From contig JANDJZ010000209.1 of NCBI GenBank assembly GCA_027943245.1, positions 1 to 64,000 on the forward strand: a DNA stretch of 64,000 bases, read 5' to 3'. Shown here piece by piece: positions 22,501-34,790 of the stretch (the first letter of the stretch is position 1; each line of letters starts with the position of its first letter). The stretch is from Acanthamoeba sp. SK_2022b. Its lineage: Eukaryota; Discosea; Longamoebia; Acanthamoebidae. The notes under the pieces are model-generated. The model saw nothing but the letters and a program-made list of their open reading frames with translations, was not told where the DNA came from and did not search any database. Made by a program: the position numbers and the translations under genes.

Positions 22501-25384
22501 GCTGCGCTTATCCCCTTTGCTTGGCAGCTGGTCGAACAAGGAGTCGACTTTGTGGGGCTGCTTCAGAATCAAAAAGAAGAAAACGACAAGAACGAAGAGG
22601 ACATCGCCTTATCGGTCGAGTCGGAGGTCGACGATGACCACAGCAGCGCGACCCAATCGCCGGACGACCACGAAGAGATGGTGAAGAAGGGCAAGCTGGT
22701 CGAAGATGAAGAGCGGGAGACCGGTGCCGTAGCGTGGAGCGTCTACGGAGAGTACCTCCTGGGTTGCGGCGGCATCCCTCTGCTCGTTCTGCTCTTTATC
22801 CTATCCGTGTGTCTCGAGGTAGGCCATCATCTCACTCCAGACCTGTTGCAGATACTGAGAGCGGCCAACCAACACTCAAATGGTTTTTCCACAGGGAGCG
22901 ACCCAGTTCGTCACTCTGTGGCTCGCCCACTGGTCGAACCACGCCGAAGAAGCGGATACCACGCTCTACCTCTCTATCTACCTTGGGGTGCGTGTAGACG
23001 GCCACTGTTTGTGCTGTTTCCTCTTTGGACTTATAGTAGCGACCACCGTCGTTCATGGGTGGCAGGCCGGCATGGTAGCCAGTGTGACAGCTCTCATGCG
23101 CCAGTTCACGTGGTTCAAGAGCTCGCTCGACTGCGCGCTCCTGCTGCACGACCGCCTGCTGGAGACCATCATTCGCGCACCCATGTCGTTCTTCTACACC
23201 ACGCCCACAGGTGGCGCTCTCCTTCCCTCTGTCGACCGATGTGCCTACCTTTCGGCATTGGCTTACGTTGTGCGACGACAGGCCGGATCGTGACAAGGTT
23301 TTCCAGAGATCAAGGGATAGTCGACAGCGACATCCCGGACATGATGTCTGACTTTTTCCTGTGCCTCTTTGGGTCGCTCGCCACGCTGATGGTGATCTGC
23401 GGCGTGCTCCCGTGGTTCCTTGTCCCGGCAGCGCCCATCATGGCCGTTTACTGGTGGGTGATGCAGAACTATCGCAAGGCCTCCCGCGGTACGGCCAATC
23501 CCTTTGCACTTCACAATGGACTGGACTGGCCAAGCGATGGCTCACCTGCGTAGAATTGGGGAGGCTGGAGTCGTTGACGAGCTCGCCCATCTATGCGCAT
23601 TACTCGGAGACTGTGGAAGGACTCGACGTCATCCGTGCCTTCCGCTTCCAGTCCCTCCTTAAGAAGGAGAACGAGCGCCTCCTCATTACCAACCTACGGG
23701 CCACCTTCTGCTACTCGACTTCCCATCGGTAAGGAGACCCATTCCTCAACCAGTTTGTGATCTCAATGCTGATCACATTTCTCCGCTAAGGTGGCTCGGC
23801 TTGCGGGTAGAGGCGTTGGGGGCGGCGATAGTGGTGGCGATCTGCTTCCTGAGTCTGGTCACCAAGGGATCGCTGAGCGCCGCCTTTATCGGGCTCGTCC
23901 TCACGTTGTCGAGCGGGATTACCTCCAGTACGACCGCACTTGTGTACTTGAAACGGAAGAGAGATGGTCAACATTTGACGGATCGTGCTTGTTGCAGACC
24001 TGGGCTACTTTGTGCGAGCGGCTACAATGCTAGAATCGAACATGAACCGGGTCGAACGGATACTGCACTACACCCGCACCGCGCCGGAGGCGCCGCTAGT
24101 GCTTCCCAAGGACCACCGTTGGAATGTTCGGCTCCACCGAGTGGTGTCGCCCACCGATTCCGAATCTCTGGACGTCGAGGCAGCAGTGCAGCCTCACGCC
24201 GAAGTTGACTACAGCGACAATCAGGCGTGGCCCACCGAGGGGCGTATCGAGTTCCGGAACGCGTGGATGCGCTATCGTCCCGAGCTGACACCAGTGCTCA
24301 AGGGTGTCAGCCTCACCATCGAAGCACGGCACAAAGGTAGGAGAGTCCAAGCATTCAACCAACTGCTCCTCCACCAATTATCATGATTTATTTATATTTT
24401 ATTTATGTTTTTGTTTTTGTGGCGCCAGTGGGCGTGGTGGGGCGGACAGGGGCTGGCAAGTCGTCGCTCATCAACGCACTCTTCCGCCTCGTCGAGCTTG
24501 AGGACGGTGTCATCTGTGTAGATGGTCGCGACATCAGCACCCTTGGCCTGCACCAGGTACAGTGGCTATTGTCATCGTCTGTAACGTTGTCATGCTCCAA
24601 ATGCAAACTCTTGGGCTGACCTCGCAAGATCACCAGGTGAGGTCGGCGTTGTCGATCATCCCCCAGGACCCAATGCTGTTCTCGGGTACCATCCGGTCCA
24701 ACGTCGACCCCTTCGGCTCCTACTCAACAAACGAGGGCCAGAACCACCATCATGACGACACTCCCCTCTGGCGCGCGCTCGAGAAGGTGCACCTGCGCGA
24801 CTTTGTGCAGAGCCTGCCTCGCGGTTTGGACACCAAGGTTCCCCTTTCCCAGCACCTTTTAGCCTTGCGCTTTAAAACTCTCCTCAGTTTTGATTGGTTC
24901 TGGCCAAAGGTCGCGACGAACGGGCAGAACTTGTCGGTGGGCCAGCGACAGCTGGTGTGTATGGCCAGAGCTCTGCTGCGGGACAGCCATGTGCTGATCC
25001 TGGACGAAGCCACTGCCAGTGTCGACAACAAGACCGACAAGGCCATCCAGGAGACCCTGCGGCAGGAGTTTGGTGGGCGCACCGTTCTGGTGATCGCTCA
25101 CCGCTTGCACACCGTCATCGACATGGATCGCGTCATGGTACAGACAAACATAGGAATGTTTTTCTCAACCTGCTAGAGCTCAACTCATATGCCTTCCCTA
25201 TGCTGCCTGTCTCGCTAAGGTGATAGACAAGGGTCAAGTGGTGCAGTACGGGACGCCGTGGGAGCTCTTGGAGCAAGAGGACGGGCCGTTCGCCCGGCTG
25301 GTGGCTCGCACTGGCATGGAGACCGCCCAATTCCTCCGAGCCGAAGCCCGTAAGGCAGCGTACGGTCATGTGACGCACTACTAA
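19508..25384 (+). CDS. ABC transporter, ABCC/MRP subfamily
   Basis: A full-length ABCC exporter lacking TMD0, of about 1,250-1,300 residues. The start ATG at 19508 leads into [18 protein letters not shown], the usual ABCC pre-TMD motif. TMD1 exons follow, with [20 protein letters not shown] as the intracellular loop. NBD1 (about 21640-22460) has Walker [11 protein letters not shown], signature [16 protein letters not shown] and Walker [18 protein letters not shown]2 follows (about 22740-24050). NBD2 (about 24425-25270) has [37 protein letters not shown] and [11 protein letters not shown], then an H-loop IAHRLHT. NBD1's D-in-place-of-E after Walker B is normal for ABCC proteins. It ends at TAA 25382-25384. 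Likely plasma- or vacuole-membrane export of organic anions or conjugates. The gene has about 20 exons. Confidence 0.95.
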
Positions 25385-25429
25385 AAAGACGTCAATCAGG
25401 TCTTCTTTCCTTCTTTGGTCGCGGAACTC

Positions 25430-27520
25430 TCACAGACCCTTCTTGGATCTCTTCTCGCCTCGCACAAATAGGCAGAGTTCCTTCTGACAGTCGATGCTGG
25501 CGATGAGGTCCGACACGGGCCCTTCGGGTCCATGGCCGTTCAAGTTGTCAAGCAGGCTCTTGATGTACTCGATCGTCGTGTTTTCGCCCTTGAAGCTTCC
25601 GCCATAATCAGCTGGCCCGAATACGGAAGAAGGCGTCAGTCAGCAAGCAGCAAGCAGAATGATTCGTGAGTGGAAATGAGATAGCGCACGCATGTAGCTG
25701 GTCTCAAGGTCCTCAAGGAAGTAGAGGCCTCCGACCCTCATGCGGGGGAAGAGGTAGTTGAAGGAGTTAATCTGCTGCTTCATCTTGTGCCCGCCATCAT
25801 CGACCACAATGTCGATCGGACCGGTGAGCTGGTCCAGCATTTTCTGCGGTTGTCGCAAGAGGGGTGAGTGACACTGCACTTCTGGGGAAAGATCATGGAG
25901 GCGCGAACCTGAAGGTCCAATTCATTAGCCTGGTCACCGAAGTGAAGAGTGGCCGTAGGCGAATGCTCTGCAACCCATTGCTCGCCACAGCTCCGAGCGT
26001 ACTCGAAGATGTGAAGCTCGAGCATTTCGTCGGTGAAGTATCTAAATACAGATTGGAAGTAAAGTTGATGGTGGAATGAGGAGACAGAACAACTAGGGAT
26101 CTTCATGGTACCGCTTCCACATGTTGTAAGAGGCTCCAGGTCCGTAGGACATGCCACAACCCAGTCCAATCTCAACAAACCTTGACGATGCCCGACGATT
26201 GTCAGTCGGGTCAGGCAGGAGATACAGGACCTGAAGAAAGGGACGCCGGTACCTCATCTTCTTGGGGAATGATGGGAAGCTGCATAGATTGTCGTGTGGG
26301 GCGATCGAGCGAAGGCCGCGGTGGAGGCTGTTGAGGTACTTCTCGTAGAAAAGATCATAGTTGTGTGGGCTGATCTTGTCCGTCACCGGCTCACTAGCCG
26401 CAGCAGCAGCATGAAACTCGGACTTGACGAACGGTGTTGGTGCCTCGTTGGAGTGGCGGACGAACACACACATGTCCGGCATGCAGTCGAAGCTTGAGAC
26501 GGCCAAACCGATACACGAAAACTGACTGGAACTGGGGCCTGAGTGACCGTATAACGCGTCAAGCACATCCTTCGTCTGCTCCATGATCGTTCCCTCCCTC
26601 TTGTAGCCCCCACCGAGGCTCCCTGCACACAACATCAGTGCCACGACGTCGGCATTGCTATTTTTGGACGAAAAACAGGAAAGAGATAGAGACACTGTAC
26701 CTTCGTAGCTGGTGTGGAGACCGGAGAGGAAGTATAGTCCCCCGCCGCTCATGGCGAGCAGAATACTGGTGATGGGCGAGGTCTGGTTGCGTCTGAATAA
26801 CCCAGACTCGATCACGATGTCAAACTGAGCCGGGAGATCCGCAATGTCGGCGTGTAGGCTCACGTCCAAGTCTCCATGCACCTTTTGGCCCTGTGCTTGC
26901 CAAATTTGTGCCCATCCGAGATCTTCCTCCACTATGTGCATCTTCAGCTTCTCTCCAAAGTTCCTGTTCGTACGCCGTAGATAAGGACGTGCCCCTCCCT
27001 TCCTGGCGATCCCATTCCGTGGCAGGCAGGCACGTACGCTCTCCACATGGCATAACTCCACTCAAGCTGACGCGGATCTTTCCCCAAGCCCAAAAGCAGC
27101 ACTCTGCGCCACACATCTGAATAAATTATAATTATGGCGGAGCCTTTCATTGGTCGCCGAATGGGTCGTACCGCAGCGCACTGGTTGGCGTTAGAGTGTA
27201 GACGTTTTCGTGTACGTTGTACAACGCTACTGAGGGCTGGCCGCGCCGGAGGGGGCCAAGGTATTTCTCAAACAGCAAGGCATGGGGCGATTGTGCTTCA
27301 CAAAACCACAACGCTGACCCTTCTGTCCAAAGCCTCCGCGTTGCCTCCGGTATTGAGGCATCTTTACACTTTACGGGGATCATGCGTTACCACTGCGCTT
27401 CAAATCATTCCGCGAGAGAGAAAGTACTTTGGGGGAAGCGGTAATCCATTGCTGCGCGGCAAGAAGAACGGTTGTGATAAGCAAAATCACTATGAGTAGG
27501 ACAGTCCGCGACACGAGCAT
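25430..27520 (-). CDS. Type II membrane protein with degenerate plus intact class I methyltransferase domains
   Basis: The ATG at 27520 gives a signal anchor (MLVSRTVLLIVILLITTVLL). Two copies of one methyltransferase-like unit follow. Copy 1 has LLFEKYLGPLRRGQPSVALY, VLLLGLGKDPRQLEWSYAMW, FDIVIESGLFRRNQTSPITS and GGGLYFLSGLHTSYEG. Copy 2 has DLFYEKYLNSLHRGLRSIAP, FVEIGLGCGMSYGPGASYNM, IDIVVDDGGHKMKQQINSFN and GGLYFLEDLETSYM. Copy 2 keeps the GxGxG-like SAM loop and the DDGGH motif of CmcI/macrocin-type O-methyltransferases. Copy 1 has lost the DDGGH acids. The last exon ends RSKKGL, stop 25432-25430. The 3' end lies only 45 bp from that of the ABCC gene. The copy-1 role (regulatory or dimer partner) is inferred, and the substrate is unknown. 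Confidence 0.8.
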
Positions 27521-27970
27521 ACTAGGGAAGCGGGGTGAAGAGTTCTTGCCGGAGGTCCGCGACACAAGCTTGCGGCACACAACCTTAATAATTTTCTTCG
27601 CACCCAGCAACACTCCGGTGTTTAAAATAAACTCCGTTCCTCCGTTCCACATTGTCCACATTCTCGGCGCCCCACCTGCCTGGACTGCCACACCTAGCCA
27701 CTGTGGAGCCCCATGGCAGTAGACATGCAATGCATGGCCATGCCCTCATCGCCTTACTTGCTCCCGTCTTGTCCCAGGCCACAGCTATGCCTGCCACATT
27801 GGAGTGGTTGCCCTTTGCACCTCAATCACCTTACCTATGCTAAATGAGAGGTCGCAACGCGCAGCTTTTTCCCTGTTATCTCCAATTCGCCCGAAACCGG
27901 GCACGAAAGCTCCGGAGTTCAGAGCAAAGAAGAAGGGAGGAGCACGCCCTTGCTGGACAAACAAAAGAGA
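27521..27970. other. Divergent promoter region, methyltransferase (-) / acid phosphatase (+)
   Basis: No exon is recognised in 450 bp. The genes diverge from here, so both promoters likely lie within. No core element was assigned. Confidence 0.45.
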
Positions 27971-29975
27971 ATGGCACATAATTCTGCAATGCTTGGCTGC
28001 GTTGCTCTATTGACCTTGTTTCTTCTGGCCTCTTTCGCTCAAAATTTTGCCTACGCCTCGCATACGCCGGAACAGGTCCGCCTTGCTCTCACTGGTACCA
28101 GCCCCAAAGCACCCTCCCTTCCTTCTAACGCCTCAATCCCCATCTGGCATTTAACCACGGTGCGGTGCGCAGGCGTGCAGGGGGAGATGGTGGTTGGATG
28201 GGTGACTACGTCAGACACGAGGATTCGACCGTTGAGTACAGCAGCGCCGATGGACAGTTCGTCGCTCAGGGGAAGGCCACGCACTACTATCTTCCCATCT
28301 CGATTCCCTTCTATAAATCGCCACAGCTTCATTGTACGAGCTTTGTTTCTTTATTCTTGTCCTCCATTCGTTTACTTGTGCGTTGCACACGTGCTGCTGA
28401 GCTCACTTCGTTGGATCTACTTTGCGCCGTCAATGCGGCGGGGAGCAGTCGCCACGCTGAAGGGGCTTAACAGCTCCACAACGTACACGTGCCCCGCCGC
28501 AGTTTTTCGCAAAGGTGTGGCTGACTCCTTTTGTCGTTGTCGCCACGCAACTTGGCCAGGTACACATACCGGGTGGGCGATAAGAAGAAGGGCTGGAGCG
28601 ATGCCTACCAGTTTTCTACTGAGCCCGATGTCCTTCCCTCCCCTGACAGGTAGCAGATGCTGTGTGTTGATAGAGTAGTATCTCCACTCTCACAATCACT
28701 CTCGATCTGGGCTTCTTCTTTCCCCACCCACCTATCTCTCACACGCTTGAGGCCTCTCCGCATCCTTTCGATCGGTGATGAGGGCACGGTAGATGGAGCT
28801 AAGGAGGTGTTGGCCGCCATGCTGGCCGCTCATCAGAAGTATCGCTTCGACTTCATTGTTCACGGTGGCGATATCAGGTTAGTAGGCCTTTATCACTTGA
28901 CTACACGCCAGCCCGCGTGCCGCCTGATCTGACCATCAAAACCAACTACCCGCAGCTACGCAAACGGGAAGGATAAGATCTGGGATCGGTGGGGCAATCT
29001 GGTGCAGCCCCTGGCCGCCCAGGTTCCCTGGATGATGAGCCCGGGCAACCACGAGATGCACTACCTGGCCACGCCGTACCTCTACCGCTTCGCCATGCCA
29101 GGTAATGGTCTTGTCGAGCATGCAAGGCCGGGGACGTGGCACACTCACACGCCATGCACTGACCCGGAATGCGTGCGGCTCAGCGGCCCAGAGTGGTGGT
29201 AAATCGGGCAATATGTACTACAGCTTCGACTACGGAAACGCCCACGTCATCGCTCTCGATTCAGAGGCCTCGAGCTTCTCGGCGCAGGTGGAGTGGGCGA
29301 AGAAGGACTTGCGTCAGGTCAACAGGACAGCGACGCCGTGGGTCATCGGATTCTGGCACAGACCCTGGTATTGCTCGAGCACCGGTGCGCGCCGCTCCTC
29401 TCCTTCCAGTTGTGAGGTCACCCATCATTTGGGCCTGGGCCTGGTCTCAATGTACGCGCCCTACACCATGCAGTGCATGCCGATTCGGGTAAGGACATGA
29501 AGGAGGCTCTCGAAGATCTCTTCTATCACGAGAAAGTAGATCTGGTGATCACCGGTACGTTGCGGGCTCTCTCTAATAAGCAAGCGCGAGCATATAGTCT
29601 GACCGCCGTCTCTGTCGGCGTGGCCAAAGGTCATGTTCACTCGTATGAACGGACGCTCCCGGTTTACAGGGGCGAGCTCACTGCAGATGCGCCGCTTTAC
29701 ATTACCAACGGTGCCGGTGGTAACAGTCTGGACTCTTCTTGGGGAGCTCCTCCTGTATGGTCGGCCCAAAGGTGCGTGCATTCTCAAATCCGGGGTTATC
29801 TCAGCTGTTGGTCTCAACACACGCTCACGGATGAGCTCATACTCGCAGACTCTCGGCGTACGGGTTCGGTTCTGTCGAGATCTTCAACGCCACACATCTG
29901 CATTGGATCATGCGTGCCTCCAACGATAGTTCGGTCATCGATTCCGTCTGGCTTGTGCGCCCTCTCGGTCGGTAG
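27971..29975 (+). CDS. Purple acid phosphatase, secreted (copy 1; apparent frameshift near 28210)
   Basis: A secreted binuclear-metal acid phosphatase. The ATG at 27971 gives the signal peptide MAHNSAMLGCVALLTLFLLA. HTPEQVRLALTGTSP and GEMVVGWVTTSDT then belong to the N-terminal Fn3-like domain. EDSTVEYSSADGQF continues that domain but sits in another frame, with no room for an intron. Catalytic motifs follow across exons: IGDEGT (GDxG), GGDISY (spliced, GDxxY), MSPGNHEMHY, VIGFWHRPWYC and KGHVHSYERTLPVYRG. All metal ligands are kept. It then has PLYITNGAGGNSLDSSWGAP and ends IDSVWLVRPLGR, TAG 29973-29975. Its paralogue lies at 42692-44786. The single-base shift is either a sequence error or a real lesion. 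Confidence 0.9.
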
Positions 29976-30250
29976 GCGCCGCAACCAGGGAAAAAAGGGG
30001 AGGCGGAGGGAATGCGCGGTATGCGTCGTTTGTGGCGGTGGTCCTGGGTTGTGGGTCTTCGCCAACCAACAAAACCACAGCGTAGCTCTCTCATTTCGCC
30101 CCAAAGAAAAGGAAAGGGCAACGTTGGTTGCTTCAGCTCCTGGTTCGCTCTCGTACTTTACGTATTGTTGTGTGGTTGAAAGCAAGAAGAAAGGGAGCGC
30201 CGGTCAAAGGAAAAGAGAGAGAGAGAGAGAGATCATTTGGCGCGTGCAAA
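29976..30250. other. Intergenic region upstream of the LRR-gelsolin gene
   Basis: Contains a (GA)n run at about 30213-30232, just before the ATG at 30251. No exon was recognised. It is likely the promoter and leader of the large gene. Confidence 0.45.
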
Positions 30251-32158
30251 ATGGGGAACGCCATCGATCGCGAACTTGACGAGGCCAGCCGCACAGGCAG
30301 ACTCAATCTGAATAATCATAGCGTGAATCAGGTCCGTGCAACAGTCTCCTCCCCTCCTTCCTTGACACTTGGGGCGCCGTGTTTTGATTAATTTGTTTTT
30401 CTAATTGTTGACGCCGACCACCCTCTTTTTCTCAAAGGTGCCTTCGCGGCTACTGCAAAAGCTACCCTACGATGCACTCGTAGAACTCCAGCTCAACAAC
30501 AACCAGGTGCGTCTTTTTCCTTTTCAAAAGGGAACACAATTATTTTTTATTTTTTTTAATTCAATTATTTTCGCCATGCATTTATGTAATTTTTGTTAAA
30601 AAAAATTGGCTTGAGCACCACACATTGTCCCAACAATTTTTAATTCTTTTTTTTAAAATATACAATTCTGTTCTTGGTGCAGCTGTTGGCGTTGCCTTCG
30701 CAATTGGGCAAGCTAGTGAGACTGCAGGTGTTGAGTGTGAGGAACAACGCCCTCATCGCCCTCCCGTCGGAGGTGACCAAACTCAAGGCTCTCCAGGAGT
30801 TGGATCTCTACGCCAACAAGATCGCTAAGCTTCCTTCCTCGCTCGGCAAGTACGTAAAGAGTCTGCTCTGCTCCTACACACACACTCTCTCCCGCGCGCG
30901 CGCACACACACACACACAATCTAAAGAGAACTGCTGAGTGTTGACCCGCATTTCCGCGATGCGTTTCTGTGTGCCTTAGGCTCACGAGCTTGACGCGGCT
31001 GATTCTGCAGCAGAACAAGCTCTCCACACTACCCAGCTCTATCGGTGAGCTCACCGCGCTCCAGCTGCTGTACATTGCCAACAATAAGTTGACCTCGTTG
31101 CCCGACTCCATCGGGAACCTCAAGGTGATTCCTCCCCTCCTCTGCAACCGCGGTTGGTTTCCTCCGACTCACACGCACGCAATCTTTGCGCAGGAGCTGA
31201 CCATCTTGAGCGTGAGCGAGAACTCACTGAAGGCGTTGCCGGCTTCTATCGGCGGACTGACGTCGCTTACATCGCTCAACGTTTCGAAGAACAAGCTCAC
31301 CGAGCTGCCATCCAGCCTTGGCAACCTGGCCGGGCTGGTCCAGCTGATCGCCTGTAACAATAGAATCACAACCGTGCCCGAGTATCGCCGCCCTTCTCCT
31401 TCGCTTACGCCGTCTGCGTCTGAGCATGTACTGATGCATGCCTCGGCGCCGGCACCAGGGAATTGAGCGCGCTCAGCTCAGTGCAGACCGTCGACCTGGC
31501 CTACAACAAGCTGCAGGGCGTGCCCCAGCGCTGGTTCGAGAAATGGGTCAACGTGGAGACCGTTCGGCTGAACAACAACCAACTGATCGAACTCCCTGCC
31601 TCACTCGGTGCGGCCTCACCTCTACCATATTTTTCTTTGCGTGCGCGATCGTGCGCGTCATTGGCACCTCCCACTGACGGCTTCAATGTATGACAGGCAA
31701 CTTGGCGAACCTGACCTCGCTCGACGTGAAGGACAACCGTCTTAAGGACCTCCCGCCCGAAATCGGCTATCTTAAGAATCTGAAGGAGCTGATGATCGAC
31801 GGCAATAAGCTCAATGCTCTGCCGGCCGAGTTCGATGAGATCGAGGACTCCATCGAACACTTCACCTACGACAACAACCCGTTCTCCAGCAAGCTGATAA
31901 CCTTCGACCACGACGAGCTCTATGACGAGGAAGACGTACGTCGTGCGCCCAATCCTTCAGCCTCACACAGTTTCATGTGTCCACACGCGTGGCTCACATC
32001 GGCGCTTCTGTCTCTGTGTGCCACCGGATGCAGGAGGAAGACTTTGCCTTCTCCGACGAAGACGGCGACTGGGAGACCAAGCTCGTCTTCCAAATGTTGA
32101 AGGACGGTGCGCAGATACCTCCTCGCGGTCATTTTGTGAGGCTCTTGCAGGCTAAGTG

Positions 32159-32218
<60 letters not shown>

Positions 32219-34734
32219 GCGAGGTGTTTATTCGACATGAAAAGGGCAAGCCGGGACAGCAGGTGCATCTGCAGATCTCGCCCGAGCTGGACACAATCAA
32301 GTGGACCCCGCGCGGTCCACGCCTCAGGCGCCAAACCTCCTGGTCCGGCTCTTCCAAGCCCGGTACCCCTCCGCCTCTTCGTTCGTCAGTTCCAATTGTT
32401 CACGAAATTTCGGCGCGCGGACTTGAATCCGAGAGAAGCGAGACTGATCATCCTGTTGCCTGTCTGCCGCAGGTGTGGTGAGCGAGGGGAAGGACTCGGA
32501 TAAGAAGCAGAGCGAGCTGCGCTATCTGAAGGGCGGCACTGTGCGCGTGGGCGGCGGCTCGAGGGTGGGCGGCAGCCCCTCGCGCGCCGCTCTCGATGTC
32601 GACATATTCCAACAGCGCTCGCCGCGTTCTCCCCGCGCCCCCGGTACACTAGCTCCACTCCCTGCTGGCTCACTCCCCTGATTCTCTCTCATTGATCACC
32701 CCTCTCTTCTCTCCCTCGTCGTGTAGGCAACGCCGCGGGGCTGATCGGACAGGCGGGGGTCGCGCTCGAGCCCAAGAAGGAATCAACTCGATCACCATCG
32801 CCGACGTGGAAGAGGTGGCCGTGGGCAAGGAAGCGGTCAAGCACGTCGAAGGGGCCAAGGTTCGCTCGCCCTTCTGCCACCATGGCGCAGCTACAGGGCG
32901 GTGTTGGTTCATTGAACTGTTCGTCGAGTTCTCACCCAATGGCTGCGCACGCCGTGTCTTGGCGCACAGGTGGTGAGCGAGGACCTGTGCTTCTGCCTGG
33001 TGTGTCCCGAGAGGGCGATCCTTCTCGAGGCGCGCTCGTCTGCTGAGAGGGACGAATGGTACTGCACTCCCCCACCCCTTCTCGCTGTTCTCCGAAAGTG
33101 GGGGGAGGGGTTGTGAGTGCTCATCGGGCGGAGCGGAATCGTAGGGCACGCGCGTTCCTGATGCTCCTCAAGTACTGGATCAAGGGCACCATCAAGGACA
33201 GCGATGATGAGGAGGAGGAGGAAGACGCCGCGTCGTCGGACGACGAGGACAGCATGCAGCAGAGCCGCGACGACGACGACAGCACCGGGTCCATGCAGGA
33301 CAGCATGCAGCAGAGTCGCGACGACGAAATGTCCATGTCGCAGTCCGCCGACGCGGTCCTCCCCAGCTCGCCCGTCGTCAAGAAGCCGAAGAAAAAGAAG
33401 GTAAGTAGACTTACCCTCCATCTCCTCACTCCTGCCTCCCGGCAATAGTTGTGTTTTGTCGACACCACTACTGTAGCCTCCACAGCCTTGAGAGCCAACG
33501 GTCCGTTGTGATGTGTTGTGTTGTGTTGTGTTGTGTTGTGTTGTGTTGTGTTGTGTTGTGTTGTGTTGTGTTGTTGTGTTTGGCCATCGACAGAAGGTCA
33601 AGGAGGCAGAGGATGGTAAGAAGTCGAGCGGCAAGGGCAAGAAGAAGAAATCCAAGAGCGGGGAGAGCAAGCCGAAGAAGTCCAGGTCGACCATCGTCAG
33701 GGAAGGCGAAGCCGAAGCCGAAGCCGTCGAATCGGGCGAGAAGAAAAAGAAGAAGAAAAAGAAGAAGGGCTCCTCCAGCACGCTGAAGAAGAGCAAGACC
33801 AAGAAGCTCAAGAAGAAGAAGGGCAAGAAGTTTGCCAACCGCGCCGAGGAACTCGCCGACATCGAGCAGGCCATCCATTCCGGAGAAGTGGTACGCCCCC
33901 CCACTGTCCTCTTGGAGATCGGTGTGTTAATCGCTTTCTCGCCCTCTCTCTCTCTCTCCCTCGTGGTGTGTGTGTGTGTGTGTGTGATGGGCAACATGTT
34001 GTCACACTAGCATGACGACGAGATGAAGAAGATGGTGGAGGAGATCCGCCAACTGGAGGCCGCGACCTCCAAACTCGAGGCTGAGGAGATGCGGAAGAAG
34101 GAAGAAGAGGCCAAGAAGGTGGCCGAGGCGCTCAGGCAGGAGCAGGCTGAGGGGGCCTCGGAGGAGATCGACGAGGACGAGGAGGACCAGGCCGAGGAGG
34201 CCGCGCGCAAGGCCGAAGAGGAGAAGCAGCGCCAGCTCCTCAGGGAGCGCGAGGCGGCCGAAGAGGCCGAGCGGAAGCAGAAGGAGCAGCTGGCCGCGGC
34301 TCAGCGCGAGGAAGACGAGAGGAAGAGGCAGGAGGAAGAGGAGAAGAAGCAGAAGGAGGCCGAGGAGGCCGAGGAGAGGCGTCTCAAGGAAGAGGAGGAG
34401 CGCATGAAAAAGGACACCGAGAGAAGGCACGCAGCCCTGGTTTCCCCGCGCCTGCTCTGCCGGGAGCCATGGGCGTGACTGCGTTGCTAACCCCCCGCCC
34501 TTGATCGCGCGCACGCGCAGGCTGCAGATCGAGCACCGGAAAAAGGAGGCCCTGGAGAAGAGGGCGCAGGAGAGACAGGCCAAGCTGGACCAGCTGCGCC
34601 AGGGCATCACCGTCAAGAAGCCCGAACCTGCGGCCGCAGGGCCTGCTGTACCGTTTACCCCCCCCCCCGACGCGCTGGAGCATTCAGTTTACGCTAACCA
34701 CGGGCACTTGCGGGGTTGCGCTGCTGTTTTTTGT

Positions 34735-34790
<56 letters not shown>

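Noticed and set aside
33514..33578. Open frames through the TTGTG array that predict Cys/Val repeats
   Set aside because: These are products of the tandem repeat in an intron. The flanking exons of the large gene splice around it.
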